The translations under genes and the position numbers were made by a program. Source: Vibrio tapetis subsp. quintayensis (GTDB lineage: Bacteria > Pseudomonadota > Gammaproteobacteria > Enterobacterales > Vibrionaceae). From it: a stretch of 64,000 bases of DNA. The stretch covers positions 62,001 through 126,000 of the forward strand of contig NZ_JAUFQV010000035.1 in NCBI RefSeq assembly GCF_030409945.1. The letters are read 5' to 3'. Below, one piece after another: positions 35,358 through 44,698 of this stretch. The stretch's first letter is position 1; the number at the start of each line of letters is the position of its first letter. The notes under the pieces are model-generated. The model made no database searches. It was not told where the DNA came from and saw only the letters and a list, made by a program, of their open reading frames with translations.

Positions 35358-36752
35358 ATGAATATAAAATTACTCGCAACAATGATGGCAGCGTCAATGC
35401 CATTAACTGCTGTTGCAAACTCTAATGAGTTGATGAACATTAATCCTGAAGAAGAGCTGGCTTATAATTTAGGTGTCCAAGCCTTCATTTATGGAACTGG
35501 GCCTTTGACGGTTGCCGCTGTCCGACAAACAACGACGTCTGTCGACGCGCCAATGGATAACGCCATGGCACCTCTGAATGAGATGGGCAAAACTCGCGTG
35601 CTTTCCGGGCCTCAAGACAGAATTGTTCCCACGGTCAATAACGACACATTGTACTCTCAAGCGCACTACGACCTCGACTTGTCAGGGCCTATGGTGTTGG
35701 ACATTCCTAGGACAGACGAACGTTACTATATTGTTCAGCTGCTTGATGCCTATTCAGATTCGATAACGGACTTGCACCGGAAGAATGCAGGGAGGAGTGG
35801 GAGCAAGTTCTTATTGGTGAATAAGGGTTGGAACGGCGAAGTCCCTAAGGGGGTTGATGGTGTGATTGAGTCGAGAACGCCTATGGTTTGGCTTATTCAG
35901 AGAACAGGCGTGTCAGGGCAAAAAGACATGAATCAGGCGCTTAACGTTCATGATCGCTTTCTGAGCTATCCGCTAGCCGACCTTGGTGAAGACCATCCAC
36001 CGGTAACGCTAAAGTCGTCATCAGGCCGGATACCACCTATGGCTAGGCCTCAAGGGTTGGAGTGGTTTGAAGTCATCGATAGAGAGTTACGAAAAAATCC
36101 AATCCCAGAAGATTCAGCGATAGTTGACCAATTTGAGTATATTGGCATTGGTGGTGAAACACCGTTTGATGCCGAGAGTTTGAGCGAGGCACAACAACGG
36201 GGCTTACTAAGAGCCTTGGAGTCATCAGAGAAGATCATTTCATATGCAGGCCGTAATGTCGGCGCTTCAAATAATGGTTGGTCTATGATGTTCGAAGGTG
36301 GTCGCTATGGCAATGATTACCTCAGTAGAGCCAGTATCAACCTGCGAGCTGCAGGGCTAAATGTACCGGAGCGAGCACTGTATCCGAACCGATACACAGA
36401 TTCTAACGGCAAGCAGCTATCTGGTGAGCATCAATATCGAATGGTGATGCCAGCGGATGCACCCGCTGAGGCCTTTTGGTCTTTGACTATGTACGATGCG
36501 AAAGACTTGTACATGGTAGAAAACTCGATTGATCGTTACTCTGTGTCGACCAACAGACCAGAAGAGCTTACTTACAACCAAGACGGAACATTGACCGTTT
36601 GTATCCAGCAGTCGGAACCTCTAGAAGCCAACTGTAATTGGTTACCAGCACCGCAAGACGATTTCTATTTGCATATTCGTTTATACGAGCCAACGGATGA
36701 GGTTTTGGATAACACCTACCCATTACCTCAAGTCGATAGATTAGTGAACTAA
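35358..36752 (+). CDS. Exported DUF1254/DUF1214 protein, copy 2
   Basis: 464 residues with a short signal peptide (about 1-20, ending AVA). The same domain order as copy 1 is visible: VNNDTLYSQAHYDL and DERYYIVQLLDAYSD in DUF1254, then APAEAFWSLTMYDAKD and NWLPAPQDDFYLHIRLY in DUF1214. The middle is clearly diverged from copy 1, so this is an old paralogue, not a recent duplication. It is transcribed divergently from the sulfatase and is followed at once by its own terminator. Confidence 0.88.
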   Translation: MNIKLLATMMAASMPLTAVANSNELMNINPEEELAYNLGVQAFIYGTGPLTVAAVRQTTTSVDAPMDNAMAPLNEMGKTRVLSGPQDRIVPTVNNDTLYSQAHYDLDLSGPMVLDIPRTDERYYIVQLLDAYSDSITDLHRKNAGRSGSKFLLVNKGWNGEVPKGVDGVIESRTPMVWLIQRTGVSGQKDMNQALNVHDRFLSYPLADLGEDHPPVTLKSSSGRIPPMARPQGLEWFEVIDRELRKNPIPEDSAIVDQFEYIGIGGETPFDAESLSEAQQRGLLRALESSEKIISYAGRNVGASNNGWSMMFEGGRYGNDYLSRASINLRAAGLNVPERALYPNRYTDSNGKQLSGEHQYRMVMPADAPAEAFWSLTMYDAKDLYMVENSIDRYSVSTNRPEELTYNQDGTLTVCIQQSEPLEANCNWLPAPQDDFYLHIRLYEPTDEVLDNTYPLPQVDRLVN

Positions 36753-36786
36753 AAAAAGCGCCTCGCATTTGCGAGGCGCTTTCTTA
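36752..36786. terminator. Terminator after DUF1254 copy 2
   Basis: A 10-bp stem agcgcctcgc/gcgaggcgct with loop ATTT, preceded by seven A and followed by TTCTT. Confidence 0.88.
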
Positions 36787-36792
36787 TTCTTT

Positions 36793-36848
36793 CTAACAGC
36801 TAACAGCTAACAGCTAACAGCTAACAGCTAACAGCTAACAGCTAACAA
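36793..36848 (+). repeat. Heptanucleotide tandem repeat (CTAACAG)
   Basis: Seven perfect copies of CTAACAG and one imperfect copy (CTAACAA) in the intergenic gap next to the argS stop. No coding content; it may be a slippage-prone microsatellite. Confidence 0.95.
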
Positions 36849-36860
36849 GGTATAGGTAAA

Positions 36861-38594
36861 TTACATACGCTCTAGCGTATCGATACCCAGTAGAGACAAA
36901 CCTTGCTTGATGGTCTTAGCGGTAAGTGCTGCCAGTTTCAAGCGGCTCTGCTTAACGGCTTCATCTTCTGCAATCAGAATCGGGCATGCTTCGTAGAAGC
37001 TAGAGAATTGGCCTGCTAATTCAAACAAGTAGCTACACATGATATGTGGCTGACCTTCACGAGCAACCGCTTGTACCGCTTCTTCAAATTGAAGCAGCTT
37101 AGCGATTAATGCTTTTTCTTTGTCGTCGGTTACTTTGATCTCGCCAGCAACGTCATCCATAGAGACGCCTGCTTTAGCAAAGATAGACGCAACACGTGTA
37201 TATGCGTACTGCATGTAAGGGGCAGTGTTGCCCTCAAATGCCAGCATGTTGTCCCAATCGAACACGTAATCAGTGGTACGGTGCTTAGAAAGGTCTGCGT
37301 ACTTAACTGCGGCCATCGCAACAGTGTTAGCAATGTTCGCTTTTTCGTCTGCCGCTAGGTCTGGGTTTTTAGATTCGATTAGCTTACCAGCGCGTTCTTC
37401 TGCTTCGTCTAGTAGATCAGCAAGACGAACCGTGCCACCAGCACGAGTCTTAAATGGTTTGCCGTCTTTACCTAGCATCATACCGAATGCATGGTGCTCA
37501 AGTGACACAGATTCTGGGATGTAACCGGCTTTACGAACAATGGTCCAAGCTTGCATAAGATGCTGATGCTGACGAGAATCAATGAAGTAAAGAACGCGAT
37601 CTGCGCCTAGGGTTTCGTAACGGTATTTAGCACAAGCGATGTCCGTTGTGGTGTATAGGAAACCGCCATCACGTTTTTGTACGATAACGCCCATTGGGTC
37701 GCCATCTTTATTCTTGTATTCGTCTAGGTAAACAACTTGAGCGCCATCACTTTCAACAGCGAGCTCTTTTGCTTGCAAGTCAGCAACGATGCCTTTAAGC
37801 ATGCTGTTGTACATGCTTTCACCCATGACGTTTTCACGAGTTAGGGAAACACTTAGGCGGTCGTAGTTGCGTTGGTTTTGAACCATAGTCACGTCAACTA
37901 GCTTTTTCCACATTTGAGCGCAGAACTCATCACCGCTTTGTAGCTTCACTACGTAGCCACGCGCTTTTACTGCAAACTCTTCGTCTTCATCGTACAGCTT
38001 TTTAGATTCACGGTAGAAACCTTCAAGATCTGAAAGCTCCATAGAAACTTCACCCGTTTCAGCTTGAACGCGCTCTAGGTTGGCGATAAGCATGCCGAAC
38101 TGAGTACCCCAGTCACCAATGTGGTTAGCACGGATAACGTTGTGGCCTAAAAACTCTAGAGTACGTACAACCGCATCGCCGATGATGGTTGAACGTAAGT
38201 GACCAACGTGCATTTCTTTAGCTACGTTTGGCGCCGAGTAATCGGCAACGATGGTTTGTGATTGTTCAGCGCTAACGCCTAGACGTGAATCAGCTAAAGC
38301 TGCGTCTGCTTGTTTGGCTAGAAAAGCCTCATCTAGGAAAATGTTAAGGAAACCAGGACCGGCGATTTCAACTTTAGAAGCGATACCGTCTAGGTTTAGA
38401 ACATCCAATACTTTTTGAGCAAATTCTCGTGGGTTAGTGCCTAGTCGTTTTGCAACGCCCATCACACCGTTTGCTTGGTAGTCACCAAATTGTGGCTTTG
38501 CAGATTGGCGTACAGCGGCAGGGCTGCCTGCAGGTGCGCCAGCGGCTTCTAGAGCCTGAGATACTTTGTCATTAATCAGTGCTTGGATATTCAC
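36861..38594 (-). CDS. argS: Arginyl-tRNA synthetase
   Basis: Class I synthetase charging tRNA-Arg. It has 577 residues from the GTG at 38594, the same as E. coli; AAGGAA lies 6 bases upstream. An N-terminal additional domain precedes the catalytic core. The HIGH-type motif is seen as MHVGHLRSTIIGD, and an anticodon-binding domain follows in the C-terminal third (TAPYMQYAYTRVASI). The neighbouring yecM matches the E. coli argS-yecM order. Confidence 0.98.
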   Translation of the reverse strand: MNIQALINDKVSQALEAAGAPAGSPAAVRQSAKPQFGDYQANGVMGVAKRLGTNPREFAQKVLDVLNLDGIASKVEIAGPGFLNIFLDEAFLAKQADAALADSRLGVSAEQSQTIVADYSAPNVAKEMHVGHLRSTIIGDAVVRTLEFLGHNVIRANHIGDWGTQFGMLIANLERVQAETGEVSMELSDLEGFYRESKKLYDEDEEFAVKARGYVVKLQSGDEFCAQMWKKLVDVTMVQNQRNYDRLSVSLTRENVMGESMYNSMLKGIVADLQAKELAVESDGAQVVYLDEYKNKDGDPMGVIVQKRDGGFLYTTTDIACAKYRYETLGADRVLYFIDSRQHQHLMQAWTIVRKAGYIPESVSLEHHAFGMMLGKDGKPFKTRAGGTVRLADLLDEAEERAGKLIESKNPDLAADEKANIANTVAMAAVKYADLSKHRTTDYVFDWDNMLAFEGNTAPYMQYAYTRVASIFAKAGVSMDDVAGEIKVTDDKEKALIAKLLQFEEAVQAVAREGQPHIMCSYLFELAGQFSSFYEACPILIAEDEAVKQSRLKLAALTAKTIKQGLSLLGIDTLERM

Positions 38595-38871
38595 ACGCGT
38601 TTCCTTCAATTCCGAGAATAGGGTAGCTATTCATTCACCCAGTTGCGTACTGAGTGTGGGATGTCTGTTTGAGTTCACAAAAATGACGGTAATCATACCA
38701 ATTTAATTGTCATTCTAGTAGTCGGGTAAATGTGTTTTTTATCGTTTTAGTCAGGAATAGGACTGAGAGAGTGAATTTAGGCCGTTTACGCCAAATCATT
38801 TTGTTATTTATCCTCTTAAAACACGAAACAATTCTGCTACCATGCAGGCAAATAAAAAATTGGAAATAGTC

Positions 38872-39465
38872 ATGTCGAATCCATTGATACAAGCTCAACT
38901 CTCTCCAGCGCAAATGATACAGCGTTTACCAAAGTTTATGGCTAACGTGACTCAGCTACTTGATACGCTATCCATAGATGTAGCGAACTATCAGGCTGAT
39001 CATCTAGCTATGCGAATTAATGAACAATCGTTAGCGGAGCAAGCAGATGAGGCGTGGCAGGCGCATGGAAAAGTCATTTCTAAGGCTGAAATCAATGGAC
39101 GCCCGATCATTGTTATCGAATTTAACGAGCCTCTACAGGCCTTAAATTGGTCGGTTGAATGCCTCGAATTACCTTACCCAGCGATAGGAAAATACTACCC
39201 AAACCAAGATTGGGAGCACGTTGAATTTGTCGTGCCTTCTAAAGCAACGACCGCAGAAGCGTATTTTTCCGATATTAAGCAGGCATTCCCTACGCTAAAT
39301 ACAGCGTTGGAAAATAACTCAGAGATAAAAGTGAAATTATCGAGCCCGAAAGGAGAGGGTGAACGTTTGAATAACCCTACGGTTGCATTTAAGCATCAAG
39401 GCATCTGCATCAAACTCCACCCACATCCGCTAAAGGCAATCGTGGAATCTGAAAGAGAGGCGTAA
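38872..39465 (+). CDS. yecM: YecM family protein
   Basis: A 197-residue cytoplasmic protein of the YecM family (glyoxalase/VOC-like fold, no proven activity). Features include NYQADHLAMRINEQS, YPNQDWEHVEFVVP and GICIKLHPHPLK, with His and Glu at positions that could ligate a metal. ATG at 38872 follows TTGGAAATA; an upstream in-frame ATG adds ten residues. Divergent from argS. Confidence 0.85.
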   Translation: MSNPLIQAQLSPAQMIQRLPKFMANVTQLLDTLSIDVANYQADHLAMRINEQSLAEQADEAWQAHGKVISKAEINGRPIIVIEFNEPLQALNWSVECLELPYPAIGKYYPNQDWEHVEFVVPSKATTAEAYFSDIKQAFPTLNTALENNSEIKVKLSSPKGEGERLNNPTVAFKHQGICIKLHPHPLKAIVESEREA

Positions 39466-39469
39466 TATT

Positions 39470-39505
39470 ATGAGCATGAGCATGAGCATGAGCATGAGCA
39501 TGAGG
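39470..39505 (+). repeat. Hexanucleotide tandem repeat (ATGAGC)
   Basis: Five perfect ATGAGC units and one ATGAGG directly after the yecM stop. Every unit begins with ATG, giving a 23-codon frame of alternating Met-Ser that I do not believe is a gene. Confidence 0.95.
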
Positions 39506-39581
39506 CTGATAGAGGTGTTGGGTGGAAAGATTTGGCCCTAGGTTTTGACTAGAGCCTAAAGCCATTTTCTTCGTGCCTATA

Positions 39582-40415
39582 CTACAAAATCACGGTTTTG
39601 TTGCCATAAACAAATACATGGTCATTGACGACTTTGTTTAGTGCTTTGCTTAACACGTTCTTTTCAACGTCACGCCCGGCTTGCGCCATGTCTGCTGCGC
39701 TAAAGTTGTGATCAACTGGGATCACATCTTGTTTAATGATTGGGCCTTCATCTAAATCATTAGTGACAAAGTGAGCTGTTGCGCCAATGATTTTTACGCC
39801 GCGATCATACGCCTGTTGATAGGGTTTTGCGCCGATGAATGCCGGTAAGAAGCTGTGATGAATATTGATGATTTTATGGTGGTACTTTTCAACAAAACCG
39901 GGAGTTAGCACACGCATGTATTTGGCTAATACTAAGTAATCTGCTTGATAGCTGTCGATCACCTCTAGCATAGCGGCTTCGTGTTCTTCACGACTTAGAC
40001 CAACGTGTGAAACGTGATGGTATGGAATATCAAAACGCTCGGTTAGGCTTTGTAGAATGTCATAGTTACCGACAACAGCAGCAATGTCTACATTGAGGCT
40101 ACCATCAAAATTCTTCATCAAAATATCACCTAAACAGTGAGATTCTTTCGTCACCAACACAACAACACGCTTGCATTCAGAGCCAACTAAACGGCGTTTC
40201 GTTCCAGTAGGAAGCGCTTGATCTAGGTCGAGCAAAAACGTTTCGTCGTTGAAGTAACCTTCCAGCTCCGTGCGCATAAAGAAATGGCCGCTACCATTAT
40301 CTACGTATTCATTGTTGTGAATAATATTCAGCTGATGCTTGTAACAAATGTTGGTGATTTTCGCGATGAGACCCGGGGCGTCGGTGCAATGCGTAAGTAG
40401 CGTTTTCTTTTCCAT
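39582..40415 (-). CDS. purU: Formyltetrahydrofolate deformylase
   Basis: Releases formate from 10-formyltetrahydrofolate, balancing one-carbon pools and feeding PurT. It has 277 residues: an N-terminal ACT domain (TDAPGLIAKITNICYKHQLNI) and a C-terminal formyltransferase-type domain with HHSFLPAFIGAKPY, GATAHFV and DLDEGPII, where the catalytic Asn/His/Asp set is replaced in the usual PurU manner. Stand-alone gene. Confidence 0.96.
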   Translation of the reverse strand: MEKKTLLTHCTDAPGLIAKITNICYKHQLNIIHNNEYVDNGSGHFFMRTELEGYFNDETFLLDLDQALPTGTKRRLVGSECKRVVVLVTKESHCLGDILMKNFDGSLNVDIAAVVGNYDILQSLTERFDIPYHHVSHVGLSREEHEAAMLEVIDSYQADYLVLAKYMRVLTPGFVEKYHHKIINIHHSFLPAFIGAKPYQQAYDRGVKIIGATAHFVTNDLDEGPIIKQDVIPVDHNFSAADMAQAGRDVEKNVLSKALNKVVNDHVFVYGNKTVIL

Positions 40416-40638
40416 GTAATGGTACTTCCTGTCATTTTTTGAACCTAAAGTTCTTTAATTTTTTTGTGGCGTAAATATAAATCTTTGAGACGCAGATGGG
40501 CTTTATAAAAAGAGAAACAAGCGTTAGAGCGCAATCTATAAGCTATAATTAATCTATTATGGCTCTAGTTTCAACAAAATCAGCACTTGTGATGGCGTTG
40601 TTGGCGTTTTCTCTTCCGAATTGGTGAAAGGTGAAGCA

Positions 40639-40842
40639 ATGGATAAAGAACTTCTGGCTAGAAAAATATATGCAGAACGTGTTAGTTCTTTGATGGGCGA
40701 TTGCAATATAGATGATGAGCAATTAGCTGAATTGTGGCAAAACAAAGCAACACCGGCTGAAGCCGCTAAAGCGTTAATGCATGAAGACGAGACTTTTGAG
40801 GGCCCTACGTGGTTGCAACGTTATTTGCACAGAGACAGATAG
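40639..40842 (+). CDS. Small conserved-looking protein of unknown function
   Basis: A 67-residue acidic cytoplasmic protein with no cysteine cluster beyond a single Cys, no signal or membrane segment, and helical character (ELLARKIYAERVSSLMG, AEAAKALMHED). The ATG follows AAAGGTGAAG. It lies alone between purU (divergent) and yoaA. I do not recognise the family; proper codon use and a good ribosome site argue that it is real. Confidence 0.7.
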   Translation: MDKELLARKIYAERVSSLMGDCNIDDEQLAELWQNKATPAEAAKALMHEDETFEGPTWLQRYLHRDR

Positions 40843-41083
40843 CAATAATGTAATTATGGCGAGGGGTTGGTAGCGTTGAATATTTAACGCCAATTCCCCT
40901 CATTAACGGTTTAAGTCAAGTTTGTCGACCTCATTTATCCAACAGCCATGCTTTTGGAGAATCCTTTCGAGTTGAATTTCCTATATCTACATGCTCGCTC
41001 CTGAACCGCGATGAAACTTTTAGAGTTCTGCATTTAAACCTGCCATAATCTTTCTTTTTGATATCAGTCAGTATTTGGATTTT

Positions 41084-43036
41084 ATGAGCGCTACCAGCCC
41101 CATTGCAAAAACGTTTTCAGCTCAAGGAGCACTTGGTAAAGCCATCGAGGGTTTCCAACCTCGTCAAGCGCAAACCGATATGGCTGAAGCGGTAGCAAAA
41201 GCGATTAAAAATCAAAGCCAGATCGTCGTTGAAGCCGGTACCGGGACGGGTAAAACGTTCGCGTATTTGGTTCCTGCCTTATTGAGTCAAAAGAAAACCA
41301 TCATCAGTACCGGTTCTAAAAACCTCCAAGAACAATTATTTCATCGAGACTTGCCCTTAATGGTGAGTTCACTGGGCTTTTATGGCAATGTTGCGCTGCT
41401 TAAAGGCCGTTCTAACTATCTTTGTTTAGATCGCCTCAGTCGTCAAATGATTGAAAGCCACACGCAGCATTCTGACCCTACGCTGTTAACGCAACTGGTT
41501 AAAGTTCGAGGTTGGTCATCTGAAACCAAGACTGGAGATCTAGGGGATTGTGATGACATTGCCGAAGATAGTCCTATTATCCCAACCATTACATCCAGCA
41601 ACGAAAACTGCTTAGGTAAAGAATGCCCAAGCTATCAAGATTGCTTTGTCCTAAAAGCACGTAAGAAAGCTATGGATGCCGATGTGGTCGTGGTGAATCA
41701 CCATCTGTTTTTCGCGGATTTGGCCATTAAGGAAACCGGCTTTGGGGAATTGATCCCCGAAGCTGACGTATTTATTTTTGATGAAGCCCATCAGTTACCC
41801 GATATTGCAAGCCAGTATTTTGGTTCCTCTACATCGAGCAGGCAAATACAGGAACTCGCGAAAGACATTGAAATTGGCTACCGAACCGAAGCAAAAGACA
41901 TGCGCCAGCTACAAAAAGTTGCCGACAGGTTAGTACAAACAGCGATGGACATGAGAATCATCCTAGGCGAGCCAGGTTTTCGTGGCAATTGGCGGGAAGC
42001 ATTAAAATCTGAGGCCGTAATATCAGAGATGGTTCGCCTCAAAGACGGCTTAGATTTGGCGATTGAAGTGCTGAAAATCGCACTCGGGAGAAGCCAGTTA
42101 TTGGATACGGCTTTTGAGCGAGCCAATGCACTTAAGGCCCGTATTGATCGTATTTGTGATGTCAGCATCACAGGGTATTCCTATTGGTTTGAATGCACGC
42201 CTCGCCATTTTACTTTGCACATTACACCGCTTTCGGTCGCTGATAAGTTTCAAGAACAAATTACTCTTAAGCAAGGTGCTTGGGTGTTCACCTCGGCAAC
42301 CCTCGCGGTACAAGATGATTTTAGCCACTTTACCCAACGTCTTGGTTTAACCCCTACAGAACAATTCTCACTGCCTAGCCCGTTTAATTATCAGACACAG
42401 GCGAAACTTTGCGTGCCTCGCTATCTACCTGAACCCAACAGCCCTGGAATGGCCGACAAACTCGCAAACATGCTAGGGCCAATAATTGAGGGCAATAACG
42501 GGCGCTGTTTCTTTTTATGCACTTCTCACGCAATGATGAAAGAGCTGGCTGAAAGATTTCGTAACGATTTGTCGATCCCAGTTTTAATGCAAGGGGAAAC
42601 CAGCAAGCAAAAACTGTTGGCTGAATTTATGGAGTTGGGCAATGCTTTGTTGGTAGCAACGGGTGCATTTTGGGAAGGCATAGACGTTAGAGGCGATGCG
42701 CTAAGCTGTGTTATCATCGACAAACTGCCATTTACTGCCCCTGATGATCCGCTGTTAAAAGCGCGAATTGAAGACTGCAGGTTAAGGGGCGGAGAACCGT
42801 TTGCACAAGTACAATTACCCGATGCGGTGATCACTCTTAAACAAGGAGTGGGGCGTTTGATCCGAGACAAACGAGATCAAGGCGCTTTGATTATCTGTGA
42901 CAACCGTTTAGTAACACGCGATTATGGAGGGGTGTTTTTGCAAAGCTTGCCACCCATTCCACGAACACGAGATCTTAAACAAGTGAGTGAATTCCTTGGT
43001 ACTATCTCTTCTACATCTACAACGAATATTGATTGA
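41084..43036 (+). CDS. yoaA: YoaA/DinG-family iron-sulfur DNA helicase
   Basis: 650-residue XPD-like superfamily 2 helicase; the E. coli relative works with the HolC subunit in DNA damage tolerance. Walker A is AGTGTGKT (51-58), the four cluster cysteines are Cys113, Cys176, Cys181 and Cys187, the DEAH box is at 233-236, and a C-terminal motif VI is seen as QGVGRLIRDKRD. Start ATG at 41084. It is followed after 7 bp by tsaB, as in E. coli. Confidence 0.95.
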   Translation: MSATSPIAKTFSAQGALGKAIEGFQPRQAQTDMAEAVAKAIKNQSQIVVEAGTGTGKTFAYLVPALLSQKKTIISTGSKNLQEQLFHRDLPLMVSSLGFYGNVALLKGRSNYLCLDRLSRQMIESHTQHSDPTLLTQLVKVRGWSSETKTGDLGDCDDIAEDSPIIPTITSSNENCLGKECPSYQDCFVLKARKKAMDADVVVVNHHLFFADLAIKETGFGELIPEADVFIFDEAHQLPDIASQYFGSSTSSRQIQELAKDIEIGYRTEAKDMRQLQKVADRLVQTAMDMRIILGEPGFRGNWREALKSEAVISEMVRLKDGLDLAIEVLKIALGRSQLLDTAFERANALKARIDRICDVSITGYSYWFECTPRHFTLHITPLSVADKFQEQITLKQGAWVFTSATLAVQDDFSHFTQRLGLTPTEQFSLPSPFNYQTQAKLCVPRYLPEPNSPGMADKLANMLGPIIEGNNGRCFFLCTSHAMMKELAERFRNDLSIPVLMQGETSKQKLLAEFMELGNALLVATGAFWEGIDVRGDALSCVIIDKLPFTAPDDPLLKARIEDCRLRGGEPFAQVQLPDAVITLKQGVGRLIRDKRDQGALIICDNRLVTRDYGGVFLQSLPPIPRTRDLKQVSEFLGTISSTSTTNID

Positions 43037-43043
43037 GACGTTA

Positions 43044-43745
43044 ATGAACGCAAAAATTCTTGCCTTGGATACCGCAACTGAAAATTGTTCGGTTGCCCTA
43101 TTAGTCGACGGCCAGCTGTACGCTCGAAGCGAAGTGGCACCGCGTGATCACACTAAGAAAATTCTGCCTATGGTAGATGAAGTATTAAATGAAGCGGGTA
43201 TTCGTCTGCAAGATCTGGATGCATTGGCGTTTGGTCGTGGCCCTGGTAGCTTTACGGGTGTACGAATTGGCATTGGGATTGCACAAGGTTTAGCATTTGG
43301 TGCGGATCTGCCAATGATCGGAATTTCGACGCTAGAAGCAATGGCGCAAGCGACTTACCGCAAGCACAACACTCCTTATGTCGCGTGTGCAATTGACGCC
43401 CGTATGAGTGAAGTGTATTGGGGACGCTTTACCCGTCAAGAAAGTGGCGAGTGGTTGGCGAGCGAACCTGAATGTGTCATACCGCCACAAGATTTGGCGC
43501 AACTTGTTCAAGAAGATTCAAATACATGGCTCAAAGCAGGCACGGGCTGGGATGCGTATCAAGACAGCATCACGCTGCTACCTCTAGTGCTGCAAGACAG
43601 TGACGTGCTGTATCCTGAAGCACAAGATATGGCGCTGTTGGCTCAGTTTGAGTTGGCGAAAGGCAATACGGTGACCGCGGAAGAAGCGAGCCCTGTTTAT
43701 CTGCGCGATACCGTCGCTTGGAAGAAACTGCCGGGCAGAGAGTAA
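43044..43745 (+). CDS. tsaB: TsaB, tRNA threonylcarbamoyladenosine synthesis protein
   Basis: A 233-residue scaffold of the TsaBDE complex making t6A37 on ANN-decoding tRNAs. The N-terminal ASKHA motif is LALDTATENCSVAL, followed by FGRGPGSFTGVRIG and VACAIDARMSEVYW. Start ATG at 43044, 7 bp after yoaA; a longer upstream frame overlaps yoaA and is rejected. Confidence 0.96.
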   Translation: MNAKILALDTATENCSVALLVDGQLYARSEVAPRDHTKKILPMVDEVLNEAGIRLQDLDALAFGRGPGSFTGVRIGIGIAQGLAFGADLPMIGISTLEAMAQATYRKHNTPYVACAIDARMSEVYWGRFTRQESGEWLASEPECVIPPQDLAQLVQEDSNTWLKAGTGWDAYQDSITLLPLVLQDSDVLYPEAQDMALLAQFELAKGNTVTAEEASPVYLRDTVAWKKLPGRE

Positions 43746-43791
43746 ACGGCAGTACACGTACAATAGATATTGAAAATAAGAGTAGGCGCGA

Positions 43792-44088
43792 ATGGTTTCA
43801 ATTAATGGATTACCTCCTGCGCTGGTCGGCAATACCAAGAAAACGCAAAAGAAAGCGAAGGTAAAAGCTGAACAGACGCATACAGGTGTCGGCCAACCCA
43901 CTAAGGTTGCCAACGCCGTAGCCCATACGATTCGTCATGTTGATGAGTCGGAACTTCATCGCGCTGAACTTCAATATGATTTACCCGAAGGCCGTTCCCG
44001 TAAAGCGATGGAGGAGTACATGGGTATCATGAACCAAGCTAAGCGAGAGGAACTTATGAAGCTAATGGGAGTCGATATCTACATCTGA
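43792..44088 (+). CDS. Conserved hypothetical protein, Lys/Gln-rich N-terminus
   Basis: 98 residues. The first 45 are basic and low in complexity (KKTQKKAKVKAEQTH), apparently disordered. The rest is helical with ELHRAELQYDLPEGRSRKAMEEY and a C-terminal VDIYI. No signal or membrane segment. It sits between tsaB and the Slp lipoprotein gene, all in the same direction, probably one operon. I do not know the function. Confidence 0.75.
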   Translation: MVSINGLPPALVGNTKKTQKKAKVKAEQTHTGVGQPTKVANAVAHTIRHVDESELHRAELQYDLPEGRSRKAMEEYMGIMNQAKREELMKLMGVDIYI

Positions 44089-44139
44089 TCTCAACGTTCT
44101 GTTATATTAAGAATAATTCTCAACTGGAGCCTCTATTCC

Positions 44140-44685
44140 ATGCATCGTTCCCTTTTCGTTCTACTTTCCCTATTACTGCTCGGTGGTTGTTCTTCACTAC
44201 CTGAACAGTTGAATGCTCAATCTGAAAGCGTCATTACTGATTTTTCAACTTGGACTCAACAAGTTGAAACTTACCAAGGTGATGTACGTCTCGGTGGTAT
44301 TGTGGCTAAAACTACGAATCTAGAAAGCCAAACTCGTTTGGAGTTGGTGAATATGCCAATTAACGACGTAGGTAAACCAGATATCGGTAAAGAAGCAAAT
44401 GGCCGTTTTGTGGTGTATGTGGATGGCTTTCTCGATCCGGTTACCTACTCAGAGGGGCGTTTGGTTTCTGTTGTCGGAAAAGCAAAAGGATTGGAGCTTG
44501 CCAAAGTAGGGGAGTCTAAACACCAAATGCCGGTGTTGCATGCCTATGGTGAGCATTTATGGCGAATAGAAGAGTGGGTTGCAATTGACCACGCTGGTTC
44601 TTATTTAGAAACTTGTCACGGGCTTTATTGTACCGATGTTCGCATTGGTCCGAGCCGTGGCCGAGTGATCAAAGAAGTTAAATAA
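44140..44685 (+). CDS. Slp-family outer-membrane lipoprotein
   Basis: 181 residues with a lipoprotein signal; lipobox LLGG-Cys17 and then SSLPEQ, with Ser at +2 favouring outer-membrane sorting. The body matches the Slp/YeaY family (VRLGGIVAKTTN, GRFVVYVDGFLDPV, VGKAKG). Slp relatives are stationary-phase or starvation-linked, role unclear. The order tsaB-slp-fadD-rnd is the one known in E. coli. Confidence 0.9.
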   Translation: MHRSLFVLLSLLLLGGCSSLPEQLNAQSESVITDFSTWTQQVETYQGDVRLGGIVAKTTNLESQTRLELVNMPINDVGKPDIGKEANGRFVVYVDGFLDPVTYSEGRLVSVVGKAKGLELAKVGESKHQMPVLHAYGEHLWRIEEWVAIDHAGSYLETCHGLYCTDVRIGPSRGRVIKEVK

Positions 44686-44698
44686 TACTGAAGCGCCA

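Noticed and set aside
39470..39541. A 23-codon Met-Ser repeat frame after yecM
   Set aside because: It is a by-product of the ATGAGC microsatellite; no ribosome site and no non-repeat protein sequence.
43584..43913. A 109-codon antisense frame across the end of tsaB and the next gene
   Set aside because: It overlaps two well-supported plus-strand genes and has no family features.
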